DNA from: an uncultured Ruminococcus sp.
GTDB taxonomy: Bacteria; Bacillota; Clostridia; Oscillospirales; Ruminococcaceae
Direction of reading: 5' to 3'
Assembly: GCA_902780505.1 (NCBI GenBank)
Contig: CACZFN010000010.1
Span: 1 to 64,000 of the forward strand
DNA length: 64,000 nt
Part shown: piece by piece, positions 24,178-34,953 of the stretch
Position numbering within the stretch: position 1 is the stretch's first letter
Layout of the letters: the number at the start of each line of letters is the position of its first letter
Program-made: the position numbers and the translations under genes
The notes under the pieces: model-generated
Told to the model about the DNA's origin: nothing
What the model saw: only the letters and a program-made list of their open reading frames with translations
The model's database searches: none

Positions 24178-24206
24178 TTGCAAAAGCTTGCAGAATGTGG
24201 TATAAT
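24178..24206 (+). promoter_or_regulatory. Promoter of the rimP-nusA-infB operon
   Basis: TTGCAA (24178-24183), 17-base spacer, TATAAT (24201-24206). It precedes an 86-base leader with a hairpin. Confidence 0.8.
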
Positions 24207-24226
24207 ATTTATGATAACTTTAGTAG

Positions 24227-24255
24227 AAAGGCTGGAACTTGACTTCCGGTCTTTT
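24227..24255 (+). promoter_or_regulatory. Attenuator-like hairpin in the rimP leader
   Basis: AAAGGCTGGAA (24227-24237) pairs over 11 positions, two of them G-U, with TTCCGGTCTTT (24244-24254), and is followed by TTTGATTTTG. It sits about 14 bases after the likely transcription start. It could be an intrinsic attenuator, perhaps the target of NusA feedback on its own operon. Confidence 0.5.
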
Positions 24256-24298
24256 GATTTTGTATGGCGGTTTTCGCCTGCTTGAAATGGGGTAGTGT

Positions 24299-24793
24299 AT
24301 GGAAAAGAAAAAGAACGCCGCGGCCATAGTAAGAGAACTTGCTCAGCCGATATGTGATGAGCTCGGGCTGTTTTTGTGGGATGTAAGGTATGAAAAGGAG
24401 GGCTCAAGCTATTATCTCCGGGTGTTTATAGACTCGGATAACGGGATAAGCATTGAGGACTGCGAAAACGTCACAAGGCCGCTCAACAAGCTGCTTGATG
24501 AAAAGGATCCGATAAAAGAGCAGTATGTGCTTGAAGTCGGTTCGCCCGGACTTGGGCGGGAATTAAGACGGCCTGAGCATTTTGAAGCCTGTATAGGCGA
24601 CTGGCTGAGGATAAAGCTTATAAGACCGAGAGAGGACGGAAAGCGTGAGATACTTTTCGGGCTTGATTCCTATGATAAGGAAAAGCTTTACGGGCATGAA
24701 ACTGATGATAACGGTGATGCAGTCGCACCATTTGAGGTGAAGATAAGCGACTGCGCGTATATAAAGCTTAATGACGATAACGATCTGTTTTGA
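24299..24793 (+). CDS. rimP: Ribosome maturation factor RimP
   Basis: A 164-residue factor that helps assemble the 30S subunit. It has YYLRVFIDSDNGISIEDCENVTRPL and the conserved YVLEVGSPGLGRELRRPEHF, which mark the family. It leads the operon, followed by nusA 21 bases later, as in most bacteria. The ribosome site is weak (GGGG). Normal length. Confidence 0.96.
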   Translation: MEKKKNAAAIVRELAQPICDELGLFLWDVRYEKEGSSYYLRVFIDSDNGISIEDCENVTRPLNKLLDEKDPIKEQYVLEVGSPGLGRELRRPEHFEACIGDWLRIKLIRPREDGKREILFGLDSYDKEKLYGHETDDNGDAVAPFEVKISDCAYIKLNDDNDLF

Positions 24794-24814
24794 TTTAAGG
24801 AGGAATTTAAAAAA

Positions 24815-25927
24815 ATGAACAACGAGTTTTTTGAGGCACTGTCCACACTTGAAACCGATAACCATATAGATGCTGATGTGCTTATCGAAAAGATAAGGGC
24901 GGGTATACTTATGGCGATAAAGAAGGACTACCCCGGAAGTGAGAACATAAACGTTACTATTGATCCCGAATCGGGCAAGTTTGAAATGAAGATACTTAAA
25001 GAAATAGTTGAGGGTGAACCCGAAGATCCCGCTAACCAGATAACACTTGATGAAGCACTTACGCTTTCAAAGAGGGCTAAGGTGGGCGGAACTGCTGAAA
25101 TAAAGCTGAATTCTGCTAAATTCGGCAGGGTTGCGGCACAGGCGGCAAAGCAGTCGATAAGAAATGATATCAAGCGTATCGAAAAGGAAAGGCTGATCGC
25201 ACAGTATTCAGATAAGGTAAAGGAATGTGTTTCCGCTAAGGTGGAAAAGGTAGAGCCTGAAACGCTTAATGCGATACTTGTTATGGATAAGAATGAATCG
25301 GGTACAAGGAATGAAATATTCCTGTCACGCCGTGAACAGATACCCGGGGAAGTGTTGAAGCCCGGCGATATCATAAAGGTTTATGTTGTGGGAGTTTCCG
25401 AGCCTGACAAGAAATTTGCGGTAAGGATATCAAGGACGCATAAAGACCTTGTAAAGAGGCTCTTTGAACTTGAAGTGCCCGAGATATACGACGGAACAGT
25501 TGAGATAAAGGCGATATCAAGAGTTGCCGGTTCACGCTCTAAGATGGCAGTGTGGAGTAAAGATCCGAATGTTGATGCTGTGGGTGCCTGCATAGGACCT
25601 AAGAGATCAAGGATACAGAATGTCGTAAACGAACTTAACGGTGAAAAGATAGACATTATAAACTTCAGCGAGAATGATGAAGAATTTATCGCTATGGCAC
25701 TTGCCCCCGCTGAGGTGACGAAGGTAGAGATACTTGATGATGATCCCGAGGTAAAGGCTTGCAGGGTGACTGTCCCGAACAGACAGCTTTCGCTTGCAAT
25801 AGGCAATAAGGGACAGAATGCAAAGCTTGCCAACCTGCTTACGGGGTATAAGATAGATATAGTTCCGGAGGAGCCTGACCTTAACGACAGCGTAAAGCCT
25901 GCCGAAGGTGATCAGGAAGAAGAATAA
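24815..25927 (+). CDS. nusA: Transcription termination/antitermination factor NusA
   Basis: A 370-residue RNA polymerase partner that controls pausing and termination. The N-terminal domain (about 1-130) is followed by S1 (about 135-200, with GEVLKPGDIIKVYVVGV) and tandem KH domains (RVAGSRSKMAVWSKDPNVDAVGACIGPKRSRIQ, then RQLSLAIGNKGQNAKLANLL). It lacks the extra C-terminal acidic repeats of E. coli, as is usual in Firmicutes. AAGGAGG precedes the start. Confidence 0.97.
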   Translation: MNNEFFEALSTLETDNHIDADVLIEKIRAGILMAIKKDYPGSENINVTIDPESGKFEMKILKEIVEGEPEDPANQITLDEALTLSKRAKVGGTAEIKLNSAKFGRVAAQAAKQSIRNDIKRIEKERLIAQYSDKVKECVSAKVEKVEPETLNAILVMDKNESGTRNEIFLSRREQIPGEVLKPGDIIKVYVVGVSEPDKKFAVRISRTHKDLVKRLFELEVPEIYDGTVEIKAISRVAGSRSKMAVWSKDPNVDAVGACIGPKRSRIQNVVNELNGEKIDIINFSENDEEFIAMALAPAEVTKVEILDDDPEVKACRVTVPNRQLSLAIGNKGQNAKLANLLTGYKIDIVPEEPDLNDSVKPAEGDQEEE

Positions 25928-25949
25928 ACATCAGTTTAAGGAGAGCATT

Positions 25950-26219
25950 ATGAAACCCAGGAAGATACCGCTTAGAATGTGCCTTGGCTGCGGCGAAATG
26001 AAGCCGAAGAAGGAACTTATCAGGGCAGTAAAGTCAAACGAGGGCGAGATAAGCCTTGACCTTACAGGCAAGAAAAACGGCAGGGGTGCTTATATATGCA
26101 GAAGCGCCGAATGCTTCAGGCTTGCAAGAAAGGCAAGGAAGTTTGAAAAAAGCTTTCAGTGCAGGATAAGCGACGAGGTATACGACAGCATGGAAAAGGA
26201 GCTTGCGGATAATGAATAA
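25950..26219 (+). CDS. rnpM: RNA-binding protein YlxR (RnpM)
   Basis: An 89-residue basic protein with the family pattern RMCLGCGEMKPKKELIR and GRGAYICRSAECF; the paired Cys and basic face bind RNA. Its Bacillus relative (RnpM/YlxR) modulates RNase P. The start is the ATG at 25950 with AAGGAG; an upstream ATG at 25908 lies inside nusA and is rejected. It overlaps the next gene by eight bases. Confidence 0.92.
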   Translation: MKPRKIPLRMCLGCGEMKPKKELIRAVKSNEGEISLDLTGKKNGRGAYICRSAECFRLARKARKFEKSFQCRISDEVYDSMEKELADNE

Positions 26220-26550
26220 AAACATTATGGGGCTCGTGACGATGTGCAGGCGTGCGGGAAAGCTCAGCATGGGGCTTGATATGGCAAAGGAAGCCTGTGC
26301 AAACAGCTCGGCAGCCGGCTGTATAGCTGCAAGTGACTTGTCGCCGAAAACACTGAAGGAAATAAAGTTTTCCTGCTATAAATACGGAGTGCTTCTGTAC
26401 AGAACAGACCTTACTATGGATCGGATATGGCAGGAACTCGGCAAGCGTGTCGGTGTTATGGCGGTGTGTGATAAGGGCTTTTTTAAGGCTATGGCCAAAT
26501 GCCTTGAACCGATAGAAATTAATGAGAACGAATTTTACAGCATAGACTGA
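26212..26550 (+). CDS. ylxQ: Ribosomal protein L7Ae-family protein YlxQ
   Basis: A 112-residue kink-turn RNA-binding protein of the L7Ae/L30e family, shown by IMGLVTMCRRAGKLSMGLDMAKEA and AASDLSPKTLKEI. It resembles YlxQ, regularly found between ylxR and infB. AAGGAG 10 bases before the ATG at 26212 fixes the start over the upstream TTG at 26203. Its precise role is unknown. Confidence 0.9.
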   Translation: MNKNIMGLVTMCRRAGKLSMGLDMAKEACANSSAAGCIAASDLSPKTLKEIKFSCYKYGVLLYRTDLTMDRIWQELGKRVGVMAVCDKGFFKAMAKCLEPIEINENEFYSID

Positions 26551-26570
26551 TATAAACGAGGAGGACTAAT

Positions 26571-29135
26571 TTGCCTATGAAGAACGCGGCAGTAAAGCTT
26601 AACCAGTTAGCTAAGGATCTGGCACTTACAAATAATGATCTTTTTGAGTGCCTTGCAAAGCTTGGCGGGGAGCAGAAAAAGGCTATGTCTGCACTTACGC
26701 CTGAGGAAGTAAGCTTTGTGTTTGAGTATTTTACACAGAAAAATCAGGTGGCAAACTTTAATGAATATTTTGCAAATAATGTAGCGCCCGAAAAGCCGGA
26801 GAAGACCGAAAAGGCAGCAAAGGAAAAGAAGGCTGATGAAAAGAAAGCCGAAGATAAAAAGCCTGCGGCTAAAAAGGCGGAGGATAAGAAGGAAGCTAAG
26901 CCTGCAAAGGCTGAAAAGGAAGTTAAGAAGCCCGAACCTGCTAAAGCAGCACCTGCTGCCGAAGCAAAGACTGAGGCTGCATCTAAGGCGGATAAGTTTG
27001 ACACGGCTAAGGCTATGCAGAAGCCTGTTAATGAAAAGAAGAAAAAACAGGAAAAGAAACACGAACACGGCAAGCAGACTATACTCGGCGGCGGCTCGGC
27101 ACAGCAGAGCAGTACGGGGTATACTGTTACCGAAGAACAGAGCAGCACAGGCAGACGCATAGTTGACACGAGGGGCAGCTATACAGAACTTGATAAGTAT
27201 AACGAAAAGTACGATAACATGGCAAGCTCAAAGCAGGGCGGCGGTAAGGATAACTATTCAAAGAAGCAGAAGCTTACCCAGAAGTCACAGCAGTATAAGA
27301 AGCAGAAGGGCAGCCACGGCAAGCGTGAAAATGAAAGCGAAAAGGATAAGCTGAGGCGGCTTGAACTTGAGCGTGCAAGAAAACAGCAGCTCAAGGTACT
27401 TATCCCTGATGAAATAGTTGTTTCCGAGCTTGCGTCAAGACTGAAAGTAACAGCTACCGAGGTCATCAAAAAGCTTATGGGGCTTGGTGTTATGGCTTCC
27501 ATAAACGAAGTTATCGACTTTGATACGGCATCGCTTGTTGCTGACGAACTCGGCGCAAAGGTCGAAAAGGAAGTTATCGTTACTATAGAAGAACGCCTTA
27601 TCGAAGACGAGGAGGACAAGGAAGAAGACCTTGTTGAAAGAAGCCCTGTTGTAGTTGTTATGGGACACGTTGACCACGGTAAGACATCTATCCTTGACAG
27701 GATAAGAAACGCAAATGTTGCCGCGGGCGAAGCAGGCGGTATAACGCAGCATATAGGTGCATATCAGGTAAGGTATAACGGCAAGAAGATAACCTTCCTT
27801 GACACCCCCGGACATGAAGCGTTTACATCAATGCGTGCAAGGGGCGCCAATATAACGGATATCGCTATACTTGTTGTCGCTGCTGATGACGGTATAATGC
27901 CGCAGACGATAGAGTCTATAAACCACGCAAAGGCAGCGGGCGTTTCTATAATAGTTGCTATCAATAAAATGGATAAAGAGGGCGCTGATCCTGACAGAGT
28001 AAAGCAGCAGCTTACAGAGCACGAGCTTGTTGTTGAAGAATGGGGCGGCGATGTGATAGCTGTTCCTGTTTCGGCAAAGACAGGCATGGGCATTGATGAA
28101 CTGCTCGAAAACGTGCTGCTGGTCGCCGAAGTCAAGGAACTCAAGTCTAACCCCAACAGGCTTGCAAAGGGTACAGTCATCGAAGCAAGGCTTGATAAGG
28201 GCAAGGGCCCTGTTGCTACACTTCTTGTTGAAAACGGTACACTTAATGCGGGCGATGTTATTATTGCAGGTACCGCAGTCGGCAGGGTAAGGACTATGAC
28301 AGACTACCACGGCAAGCAGATAAACAAGGCGGGACCGTCTACCCCTGTTGAGATAACAGGTCTTGCAGAGGTGCCGAGCGCAGGCGATACCTTCAATGCT
28401 GTTGAGGATGAAAAGCTTGCAAGAGAGCTTGTTGAGCAGCGTAAGTTTGACGCTAAGGAGGAGGTATTCAAGCAGTACCAGAAGGTAACGCTTGAAAACC
28501 TGTTCAATCAGATATCCGAGGGCGAGATGAAGGAACTGCCGATAATCGTAAAGGCAGACGTTCAGGGCTCGGTAGAGGCTGTCAAGCAGAGCCTGGAGAA
28601 GCTTTCAAACGACGAGGTTAGGGTAAAGGTCATACACGGCGGTGTCGGTGCGGTTTCGGAGAGCGACGTTATGCTTGCCAATGCATCAAATGCGATAATC
28701 GTCGGCTTTAATGTACGCCCCGATCCCGTAGCGAAGGAAAATGCTAAGCGTGACGGCGTTGATATCAGGCTTTACAGGATAATCTATGACGCAATAGAAG
28801 AAATAACCGACGCTATGAAGGGTATGCTCGCACCTAAGTTCAGGGAAGTTGAAACTGCCCGTGTTGAGGTAAGACAGGTATACAAGATCACAGGTGTCGG
28901 CAATGTCGCAGGTTCTTACGTACTTGAAGGCAAGATCGGCAGAAATGACGAGATAAGAGTAGTGCGTGACGGTATTGTAATAGCTGAAGATAAGATGAGC
29001 ACCTTAAAGCGCTTCAAGGACGATGCAAAGGAAGTCGCTTCAGGCTTTGAGTGCGGCATCACACTTGAAAAGTTCACGGATATCAAGGAAGGCGATATCT
29101 TTGAAGCCTTTGTAATGGAACAGATCGAACAATAA
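26571..29135 (+). CDS. infB: Translation initiation factor IF-2
   Basis: An 854-residue GTPase that brings initiator tRNA to the ribosome. The IF2 N-terminal domain (about 1-55) is followed by a Lys/Ala/Glu-rich low-complexity linker (about 80-260) and a second N-domain (about 280-335). The GTPase is next, with G1 GHVDHGKTS near residue 364, then [14 protein letters not shown] and SAKTG. Domains II-IV end the protein. The likely start is TTG 26571, six bases after GAGGAGG; ATG 26577 is the alternative. A hairpin separates it from rbfA. Confidence 0.97.
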   Translation: MPMKNAAVKLNQLAKDLALTNNDLFECLAKLGGEQKKAMSALTPEEVSFVFEYFTQKNQVANFNEYFANNVAPEKPEKTEKAAKEKKADEKKAEDKKPAAKKAEDKKEAKPAKAEKEVKKPEPAKAAPAAEAKTEAASKADKFDTAKAMQKPVNEKKKKQEKKHEHGKQTILGGGSAQQSSTGYTVTEEQSSTGRRIVDTRGSYTELDKYNEKYDNMASSKQGGGKDNYSKKQKLTQKSQQYKKQKGSHGKRENESEKDKLRRLELERARKQQLKVLIPDEIVVSELASRLKVTATEVIKKLMGLGVMASINEVIDFDTASLVADELGAKVEKEVIVTIEERLIEDEEDKEEDLVERSPVVVVMGHVDHGKTSILDRIRNANVAAGEAGGITQHIGAYQVRYNGKKITFLDTPGHEAFTSMRARGANITDIAILVVAADDGIMPQTIESINHAKAAGVSIIVAINKMDKEGADPDRVKQQLTEHELVVEEWGGDVIAVPVSAKTGMGIDELLENVLLVAEVKELKSNPNRLAKGTVIEARLDKGKGPVATLLVENGTLNAGDVIIAGTAVGRVRTMTDYHGKQINKAGPSTPVEITGLAEVPSAGDTFNAVEDEKLARELVEQRKFDAKEEVFKQYQKVTLENLFNQISEGEMKELPIIVKADVQGSVEAVKQSLEKLSNDEVRVKVIHGGVGAVSESDVMLANASNAIIVGFNVRPDPVAKENAKRDGVDIRLYRIIYDAIEEITDAMKGMLAPKFREVETARVEVRQVYKITGVGNVAGSYVLEGKIGRNDEIRVVRDGIVIAEDKMSTLKRFKDDAKEVASGFECGITLEKFTDIKEGDIFEAFVMEQIEQ

Positions 29136-29137
29136 GT

Positions 29138-29168
29138 GACAAGAGCCTTGCTGCAAAGGCTTCTTGTC
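29138..29168 (+). other. Intercistronic hairpin between infB and rbfA
   Basis: GACAAGA and GCCTT pair with AAGGC and TCTTGTC with one bulged T and a short loop. There is no T run, so it is unlikely to be a full terminator and may tune mRNA processing within the operon. Confidence 0.6.
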
Positions 29169-29188
29169 GGTGGATAAGGAGAACTGCA

Positions 29189-29554
29189 ATGGGCTATAAA
29201 GCAGGAAGAATGTCTGAGGATATCAAGAGGATAATCTCGGGCAAGATAAGGGATCTTAAAGATCCGAGAATAAGTAAAAACGGTATGCTGACAGTAGTCA
29301 GGTGTGATGTGGCATCTGACGGTTCATACTGTAAGGTGTATATTTCAAGCTTTGAGGGCTTTGATAAGGCTAAGGAAGCTGTAAAGGGCTTTGAGAGCGC
29401 ATCGGGTTTTTTGAAGCGTGAGATATCAAATGTGCTGGGGCTGAGAAAGTGCCCCGAGCTTAGGTTTATCGCTGATGATTCTATAGAACATTCAGCACAG
29501 ATAAACGAAAAGCTCAAGAGCATCATTATAAATGATGCTGAAAGCGAGCAATGA
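29189..29554 (+). CDS. rbfA: Ribosome-binding factor A
   Basis: A 121-residue KH-like protein that matures 16S rRNA. It has the family opening GRMSEDIKRIISGKIRDLKD and LRFIADDSIEHSAQINEKL. AAGGAG precedes the start. The order infB-rbfA-nrnA-truB is the common Firmicute arrangement, and it is 16 bases from the nrnA start. Confidence 0.96.
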   Translation: MGYKAGRMSEDIKRIISGKIRDLKDPRISKNGMLTVVRCDVASDGSYCKVYISSFEGFDKAKEAVKGFESASGFLKREISNVLGLRKCPELRFIADDSIEHSAQINEKLKSIIINDAESEQ

Positions 29555-29570
29555 CAGAAAGGGCTATTTA

Positions 29571-30548
29571 ATGGAAAAGCAGGAATTACTCGAGCTTAGA
29601 AAGATACTTGAAAGCAGGGAATGCGACAATGTGCTGATACTCACGCATAAAAGTCCCGACGGGGACACGCTCGGCTGTGGGTTTGCACTTTGTGAATACC
29701 TCAGGGATATAGGTAAAAAAGCAAATGTTATCAATAACGAGAATTTTCCCGTAAGGTACAACTTCCTTTATGACGGGTACTATGTTCAGGAGTTTGAGCC
29801 TTCGTATATCATAGCGGTGGATGTCGCCGATACACAGCTTCTCGGCACACATCTTGCAAAGTATATGGAGGACGGCATCATAGACCTTTGTATAGACCAC
29901 CATATTTCAAACAAATTCTTTGCGAAAAGTACATTTCTTGATGCAAGGGCATCTGCGGCGGCGCTGATATTCTATGAATACTTCAAGACTATCGGCTATA
30001 AAATGTCCGATCATATCGCACTTTGCCTTTATACAGCTATCGCTACAGATACGGGGTGCTTCAAGTATCAGAATACTATCCCCGAAGCACATATGGCGGC
30101 GGCTGACCTTATGCAGTATGACATAAACTTTTCAAGTATTAACCATAAGATGTTTGATGCCAAGAGCAGGGGCAGGATAAAGGCTGAACAGCAGGTAATA
30201 AGCAATATGGAGTATTACTATGAAGACAAGTGTACCCTTATCGTGCTGACACAGTCGCTTATGAACAGCTGCGGCGCCGAGCCTGCTGAGTTTGAAGGGC
30301 TTGCTTCTATACCGCTTGAGATAGAGGGCGTGCAGATAGGCATTACTATCAAGGAAAGGCACGAGAATGTATTCAAGCTGTCTGTCAGGACAACCGAGGA
30401 GATAGATGCGTCAAAATTCTGCAAGAACTTCGGCGGCGGCGGGCATATCCGCGCGGCAGGCTGTGAGATACACGGAACACTTGAAGAAGTGAAAAAAAGG
30501 GTATTGAGAGAAGTTGAACGCGCTTTAGGTATAAAAAATGAAGAATGA
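29571..30548 (+). CDS. nrnA: DHH-family nanoRNase / pAp phosphatase
   Basis: A 325-residue manganese phosphoesterase that degrades 2-5 nt RNA and dephosphorylates pAp. The DHH domain has THKSPDGDTLGCG, VDVADTQ and DLCIDHHISN; the C-terminal DHHA1 domain ends with NFGGGGHIRAAG. The start is the ATG at 29571 with AAAGGG; upstream ATGs overlap rbfA. truB overlaps its end by 11 bases, giving coupled translation. Confidence 0.94.
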   Translation: MEKQELLELRKILESRECDNVLILTHKSPDGDTLGCGFALCEYLRDIGKKANVINNENFPVRYNFLYDGYYVQEFEPSYIIAVDVADTQLLGTHLAKYMEDGIIDLCIDHHISNKFFAKSTFLDARASAAALIFYEYFKTIGYKMSDHIALCLYTAIATDTGCFKYQNTIPEAHMAAADLMQYDINFSSINHKMFDAKSRGRIKAEQQVISNMEYYYEDKCTLIVLTQSLMNSCGAEPAEFEGLASIPLEIEGVQIGITIKERHENVFKLSVRTTEEIDASKFCKNFGGGGHIRAAGCEIHGTLEEVKKRVLREVERALGIKNEE

Positions 30549-31455
30549 CGAAAACGAACCTATCGGAATACTGCTTGTGAATAAGCCTAAGGGTTGGACT
30601 TCCTTTGATGTATGCGGCAGGCTCAGGGGTATTTTGCACACAAAAAGGATAGGCCATGCAGGAACGCTTGATCCTATGGCGGAGGGTGTTCTGCCTGTGC
30701 TTGTGGGCAAGGCGGCAAAGGCGGCTGATATACTCCCCGAAAGCGGCAAGGTTTACAGGGCAGGGTTTAAGCTTGGTATCCGTACGGATACACAGGATAT
30801 AAGCGGTGAGGTGACAGATACAAGTGACACCGCGGTGAGCTGTAAAGAGCTTGAAGCGGCGCTTGAAAGCTTTGTCGGCGATTATATGCAGGTGCCGCCA
30901 ATGTATTCGGCGGTCAAGGTGGACGGCAGAAAGCTTTACGAATACGCCCGTGAGGGCAGGGAGATAAAGCGTGAGGGCAGGCTTCGGCATATAGACTTCA
31001 TTAAACTTATACAGTTTGATGAAGCAAAACGTGAAGGTGTTATAGAGCTTTCTGTCAGCCGCGGCACTTATGTCAGAACGCTTATTGATGACCTTGGTAC
31101 TGCGCTTTCGTCTTTCGGGACAATGACATCACTGGTGAGGGTGAATGCCTGCGGGTTTGATATAAACAGCTGCCTGACCATTGAGCAGATAGAAAAGGCG
31201 GCTTACGAGGGCAGAATAAGCGAGATACTGACACCGCTTGATGAAATATTTGCTTCTTTAAGACCTATCAGGCTTGATGAAAGAAAAACAGTGCTTTATA
31301 AAAACGGTGTAAAATTCCGCCCGGAGCAGGTGGGCATAAGAAAGATCACTGACGGTGAGCGCTTTCGCGTGACAGGGCATGATAATAAGATCATAGCTGT
31401 GGCTTATACCGATAAAGCCAAAAATGAGCTCAGGGCGCTCAGAAACTTTTACTGA
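30538..31455 (+). CDS. truB: tRNA pseudouridine-55 synthase
   Basis: A 305-residue enzyme that makes pseudouridine in the T loop of tRNAs. GILLVNKPKGWTSFDV and GHAGTLDPMAEGVLPV (catalytic Asp in TLDP) are diagnostic, followed by MYSAVKVDGRKLYEYAREG. The C-terminal PUA-like part is short. It starts inside the end of nrnA. Confidence 0.97.
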   Translation: MKNDENEPIGILLVNKPKGWTSFDVCGRLRGILHTKRIGHAGTLDPMAEGVLPVLVGKAAKAADILPESGKVYRAGFKLGIRTDTQDISGEVTDTSDTAVSCKELEAALESFVGDYMQVPPMYSAVKVDGRKLYEYAREGREIKREGRLRHIDFIKLIQFDEAKREGVIELSVSRGTYVRTLIDDLGTALSSFGTMTSLVRVNACGFDINSCLTIEQIEKAAYEGRISEILTPLDEIFASLRPIRLDERKTVLYKNGVKFRPEQVGIRKITDGERFRVTGHDNKIIAVAYTDKAKNELRALRNFY

Positions 31456-31482
31456 CAAAACTATCGGCAGGGGGGAAACCAT

Positions 31483-32397
31483 TTGCTGGATATTACTGAT
31501 ACAGGGCTCAGCCTTAAGGAAAGAACAGCCGTTGCACTCGGTATCTTTGACGGCGTTCACAGGGGGCACAGGCGTGTGCTCGGTACGGCGTTTGCGCATG
31601 ACGGACTAAGGCACGCAGTGTTTACTTTCACTACAGATACAGTAGATTCAAAGGGCAAGGATTATAAGATGCTTATAACCGATGCTTACAAGCGGAAGCT
31701 GCTTGAACGCGCAGGGGCAGAATATCTGTTTTCGCCCGATTTTACAAAGATGCGCACTATGCCTGCGGAAGATTTTGCCCGTGATATATTAAAGGGCAGA
31801 CTCGGTGCGCGGATATGTGTGTGCGGTGAAAAGTTCCGCTTTGGCTATAATCGTGAGGGTGACAGTGAAGCACTTAAAGAATATGGCAGAAAGTTCGGCT
31901 TTGAGGTACAGATAGTCCCGCGGCTTGACGAGGGCGGCGAAAGGATAAGTTCTTCGCTTATAAGAAAACTTGTGAGTGATGGCGATATAATCAAGGCGAA
32001 CAGGCTTTTAGGCTATAATTACGGTTACTGTCTGAATGTTTCTCACGGCAACGAGATAGGCAGGACATGGAGTTTCCCGACTATAAACCAGTATATACCG
32101 AAAGGACTTGTACTGCCGAAATACGGCGTGTACTGTTCCGGTGTACATATCGGGGACAGGCTTTATGCGGGGGTGACAAATATCGGTGTGAAGCCGAGCG
32201 TTGAGGAAAATTCCGCACCGCTTTGTGAAACGCATATCATAGGATTTGAAGGGGATCTTTACGGCAAGGATGTCGAGATAGAACTTTATGAATTCATACG
32301 GCCTGAAATAAAGTTTGAAAGTATAGACGAGCTGAAGGCTGTTATAAAAAAGAATACCGAATATGCTAAAAGAGCATTTTTAAAATACAATAACTGA
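31483..32397 (+). CDS. ribF: Bifunctional riboflavin kinase / FAD synthetase
   Basis: A 304-residue enzyme that makes FMN and then FAD. The N-terminal nucleotidyltransferase domain has [12 protein letters not shown] and [10 protein letters not shown]; the C-terminal kinase domain (from about 180) has [24 protein letters not shown] and NIGVKPSV. It is a normal partner of truB. The start is a TTG at 31483 with AGGGGGG before it. Confidence 0.95.
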   Translation: MLDITDTGLSLKERTAVALGIFDGVHRGHRRVLGTAFAHDGLRHAVFTFTTDTVDSKGKDYKMLITDAYKRKLLERAGAEYLFSPDFTKMRTMPAEDFARDILKGRLGARICVCGEKFRFGYNREGDSEALKEYGRKFGFEVQIVPRLDEGGERISSSLIRKLVSDGDIIKANRLLGYNYGYCLNVSHGNEIGRTWSFPTINQYIPKGLVLPKYGVYCSGVHIGDRLYAGVTNIGVKPSVEENSAPLCETHIIGFEGDLYGKDVEIELYEFIRPEIKFESIDELKAVIKKNTEYAKRAFLKYNN

Positions 32398-32413
32398 GAG
32401 GAATAATAAACTT

Positions 32414-33874
32414 ATGAAAAAAGTAAGGACAAGATTTGCGCCCTCACCGACGGGCTATATGCACATAGGAAACCTGAGAACAGCGCTTTTTACATACCTT
32501 ATCGCCAAACAGAATGACGGCGACTTTATATTGAGGATAGAGGATACCGACAGGGAAAGATATGTAGAGGGCGCAGTTGATGTGATATACAAGACACTAA
32601 AGCAGTGCGGCCTTCAATGGGACGAGGGACCGGATATCGGCGGCCCTGTAGGACCTTATGTCCAGAGTGAGCGTATGGGAATGTTCAAAAAGTACGCCGT
32701 TGACCTTGTTGATAAGGGCGAGGCTTATTACTGCTTCTGCGATAAGGAAAGACTTGACACGCTCAAGGCACAGTGTGAAGCAGAGGGCAGGACATACAGC
32801 TATGACAGGCATTGCAGATGCCTTTCCTGCGAGGAGGTAAAGGCAAAGCTTGATGCGGGTACACCTTATGTAATAAGACAGAAGATACCGACAGAAGGTC
32901 AGGTGACATTCCATGATGAGCTTTACGGTGACATCACGGTAGACTGCACAGAGCTTGAGGATCAGATACTTATAAAGACAGACGGTATGCCTACATATAA
33001 CTTTGCAAATGTTGTGGACGATCACCTTATGGGCATAACACACGTTGTAAGGGGAAATGAATACCTTGCATCTGCACCTAAGTATAACCTGCTTTATAAG
33101 GCATTTGGATGGGAGGTACCTACATATATCCACGTTGAGCATATAATGAAGGACAAACAGCATAAGCTTTCCAAGCGTGACGGTGACGCTTCATTTGAGG
33201 ATCTTATGAACAAGGGCTACCTTACTGAAGCAGTAGTCAACTATATAGCACTTTTAGGCTGGGCACCCAAGGGTGAGGAGGAGATCTTCACACTTGACGA
33301 ACTTATAAAGGAATTTGATATTCACGGGCTTTCAAAATCGCCTGCGATATTTGATCCGCTGAAACTTACTGCAATAAATGCGAAGTATATCAAAAAACTC
33401 ACCCCTGAAAAATATATGGAATATGCTACACCATATATAAGACAGTCTGTAAAACGTGAGGATATAGATATATCCCGCATATGCTCACTTTTGCAGGACA
33501 GGACAGAGGTGTTTACCGATATCCCCGAAAAGGTCGATTTCTTTGATAAACTGCCTGAATACGGCAAGGAACTTTATGTTCATAAAAAGATGAAAACAAA
33601 CGAGGAGAATTCTCTTGAAGCCCTTGAAAGCATAGTGCCTGTATTGCAGGGTATTGATGATAAGGACTGGAATGAAGAAACTATCCACGATAAGCTTTTT
33701 GAACTGATAGCGCAAAAGGGCGTTAAGAACGGTGTTATAATGTGGCCTCTCCGGGTGGCGGTATCGGGCAAGATGTCTACCCCGGGCGGTGCTGTCGAGA
33801 TAGCCGCACTTATCGGCAAGGCTGATACCCTTGAAAGAGTAGCTAAGGGTATAGAGCTTTTGAAAAACAACTGA
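32414..33874 (+). CDS. gltX: Glutamate--tRNA ligase
   Basis: A 486-residue class I aminoacyl-tRNA synthetase. The HIGH-type motif is [13 protein letters not shown] and the KMSKS-type motif is KLSKRDGD. A zinc-binding segment is suggested by CFCDKE with CRCLSC. The anticodon-binding part is at the C-terminus (about 330-486). It is the last gene of the rimP operon, 16 bases after ribF. Whether it also charges tRNA-Gln cannot be told from this sequence. Confidence 0.97.
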   Translation: MKKVRTRFAPSPTGYMHIGNLRTALFTYLIAKQNDGDFILRIEDTDRERYVEGAVDVIYKTLKQCGLQWDEGPDIGGPVGPYVQSERMGMFKKYAVDLVDKGEAYYCFCDKERLDTLKAQCEAEGRTYSYDRHCRCLSCEEVKAKLDAGTPYVIRQKIPTEGQVTFHDELYGDITVDCTELEDQILIKTDGMPTYNFANVVDDHLMGITHVVRGNEYLASAPKYNLLYKAFGWEVPTYIHVEHIMKDKQHKLSKRDGDASFEDLMNKGYLTEAVVNYIALLGWAPKGEEEIFTLDELIKEFDIHGLSKSPAIFDPLKLTAINAKYIKKLTPEKYMEYATPYIRQSVKREDIDISRICSLLQDRTEVFTDIPEKVDFFDKLPEYGKELYVHKKMKTNEENSLEALESIVPVLQGIDDKDWNEETIHDKLFELIAQKGVKNGVIMWPLRVAVSGKMSTPGGAVEIAALIGKADTLERVAKGIELLKNN

Positions 33875-33961
33875 TTTTCAGAAGGCTTTCACATAAGTAA
33901 CACGAAAGTGTGCTAAATTATTTCAGTGAGTGTTTTTCTGAAATAACAGGAGGGATCATTA

Positions 33962-34930
33962 ATGATAGAGGTTAAGAACCTGTCAAAGCATTACGGCGAT
34001 AAAAAGGCTGTTGACAATATATCCTTCAAGGCTGATGACGGTGAGATTCTTGGCTTTCTCGGGCCAAACGGTGCGGGTAAATCTACTACGATGAATATAC
34101 TTACGGGGTATATATCCGCAACTTCGGGCAAGGCGCTTATAAACGGCATAGATATACTTGAAAACCCTATCAAAGCCAAGAGGGAACTCGGCTATCTGCC
34201 TGAACTGCCGCCGCTTTATATGGATATGACTGTCAAGGAATACCTGAATTTTGTGTACGACCTGAAAAAATGCAAACTGCCGCGCAACTCGCATCTCAAA
34301 GATATATGCGGCCTTGTAAAGATAGACCATGTGTATAAAAGAGTTATCAAGAATCTTTCAAAGGGTTATAAACAGCGTGTGGGGCTTGCTCAGGCACTTA
34401 TAGGCAACCCGAAGGTGCTTATTCTTGACGAGCCGACAGTCGGGCTTGATCCGAAGCAGATAATTGAAATAAGAACGCTTATCAAAAAGCTCGGCAAGAA
34501 CAGAACGGTCATTCTTTCGTCGCATATTCTTTCCGAAGTTCAGGCCGTGTGTGATAAGATAGTTGTTATCAACGAGGGCAAAGTTGTGGCTGATGATACC
34601 GAGGACAACCTTTCCCGCAGGCTTGTAAACGAGCACCTGCTCACTGCCCGTATCGACGGGCCTTCCGATACGGTCGAGGGGATCATCAAGGGCATAAAGG
34701 GCGTTGTAAAGGTCGAAGTCGGCAATGAACGCGAAAAGGGTGTGTATGAATACAGGATAGAGGCTAAGGAAGGTACGGATATCAGGCGCGAGCTGTTTAA
34801 CAGGCTTGCACAGCGCAATATGCCGATACTTGACCTGAGAACGAGTGAGCTTTCGCTTGAGGACATATTCCTTAAACTTACAATGGGTGAGGCGATACCT
34901 GCACTTACCGCAGATGCTTCAGACTCTTAA
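33962..34930 (+). CDS. ABC transporter ATP-binding protein (GldA-like)
   Basis: A 322-residue ATPase with Walker A LGPNGAGKSTT, signature LSKGYKQRVGLAQAL, Walker B VLILDEPTVGLD and the switch His in ILSSHILSE. A C-terminal extension of about 90 residues (DUF4162-like) is typical of exporter-type ATPases. It heads a four-gene operon with a permease and two auxiliary envelope proteins, the layout of gliding-type (Gld) ABC exporters. The substrate is unknown. The 87-base gap after gltX has no obvious terminator. Confidence 0.93.
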   Translation: MIEVKNLSKHYGDKKAVDNISFKADDGEILGFLGPNGAGKSTTMNILTGYISATSGKALINGIDILENPIKAKRELGYLPELPPLYMDMTVKEYLNFVYDLKKCKLPRNSHLKDICGLVKIDHVYKRVIKNLSKGYKQRVGLAQALIGNPKVLILDEPTVGLDPKQIIEIRTLIKKLGKNRTVILSSHILSEVQAVCDKIVVINEGKVVADDTEDNLSRRLVNEHLLTARIDGPSDTVEGIIKGIKGVVKVEVGNEREKGVYEYRIEAKEGTDIRRELFNRLAQRNMPILDLRTSELSLEDIFLKLTMGEAIPALTADASDS

Positions 34931-34953
34931 TTTTTGAAAGGACAGATCATTTC

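Noticed and set aside
26836-27162. Arg/Leu-rich frame inside infB
   Set aside because: Shadow of the Lys/Ala-rich IF-2 linker in another frame.
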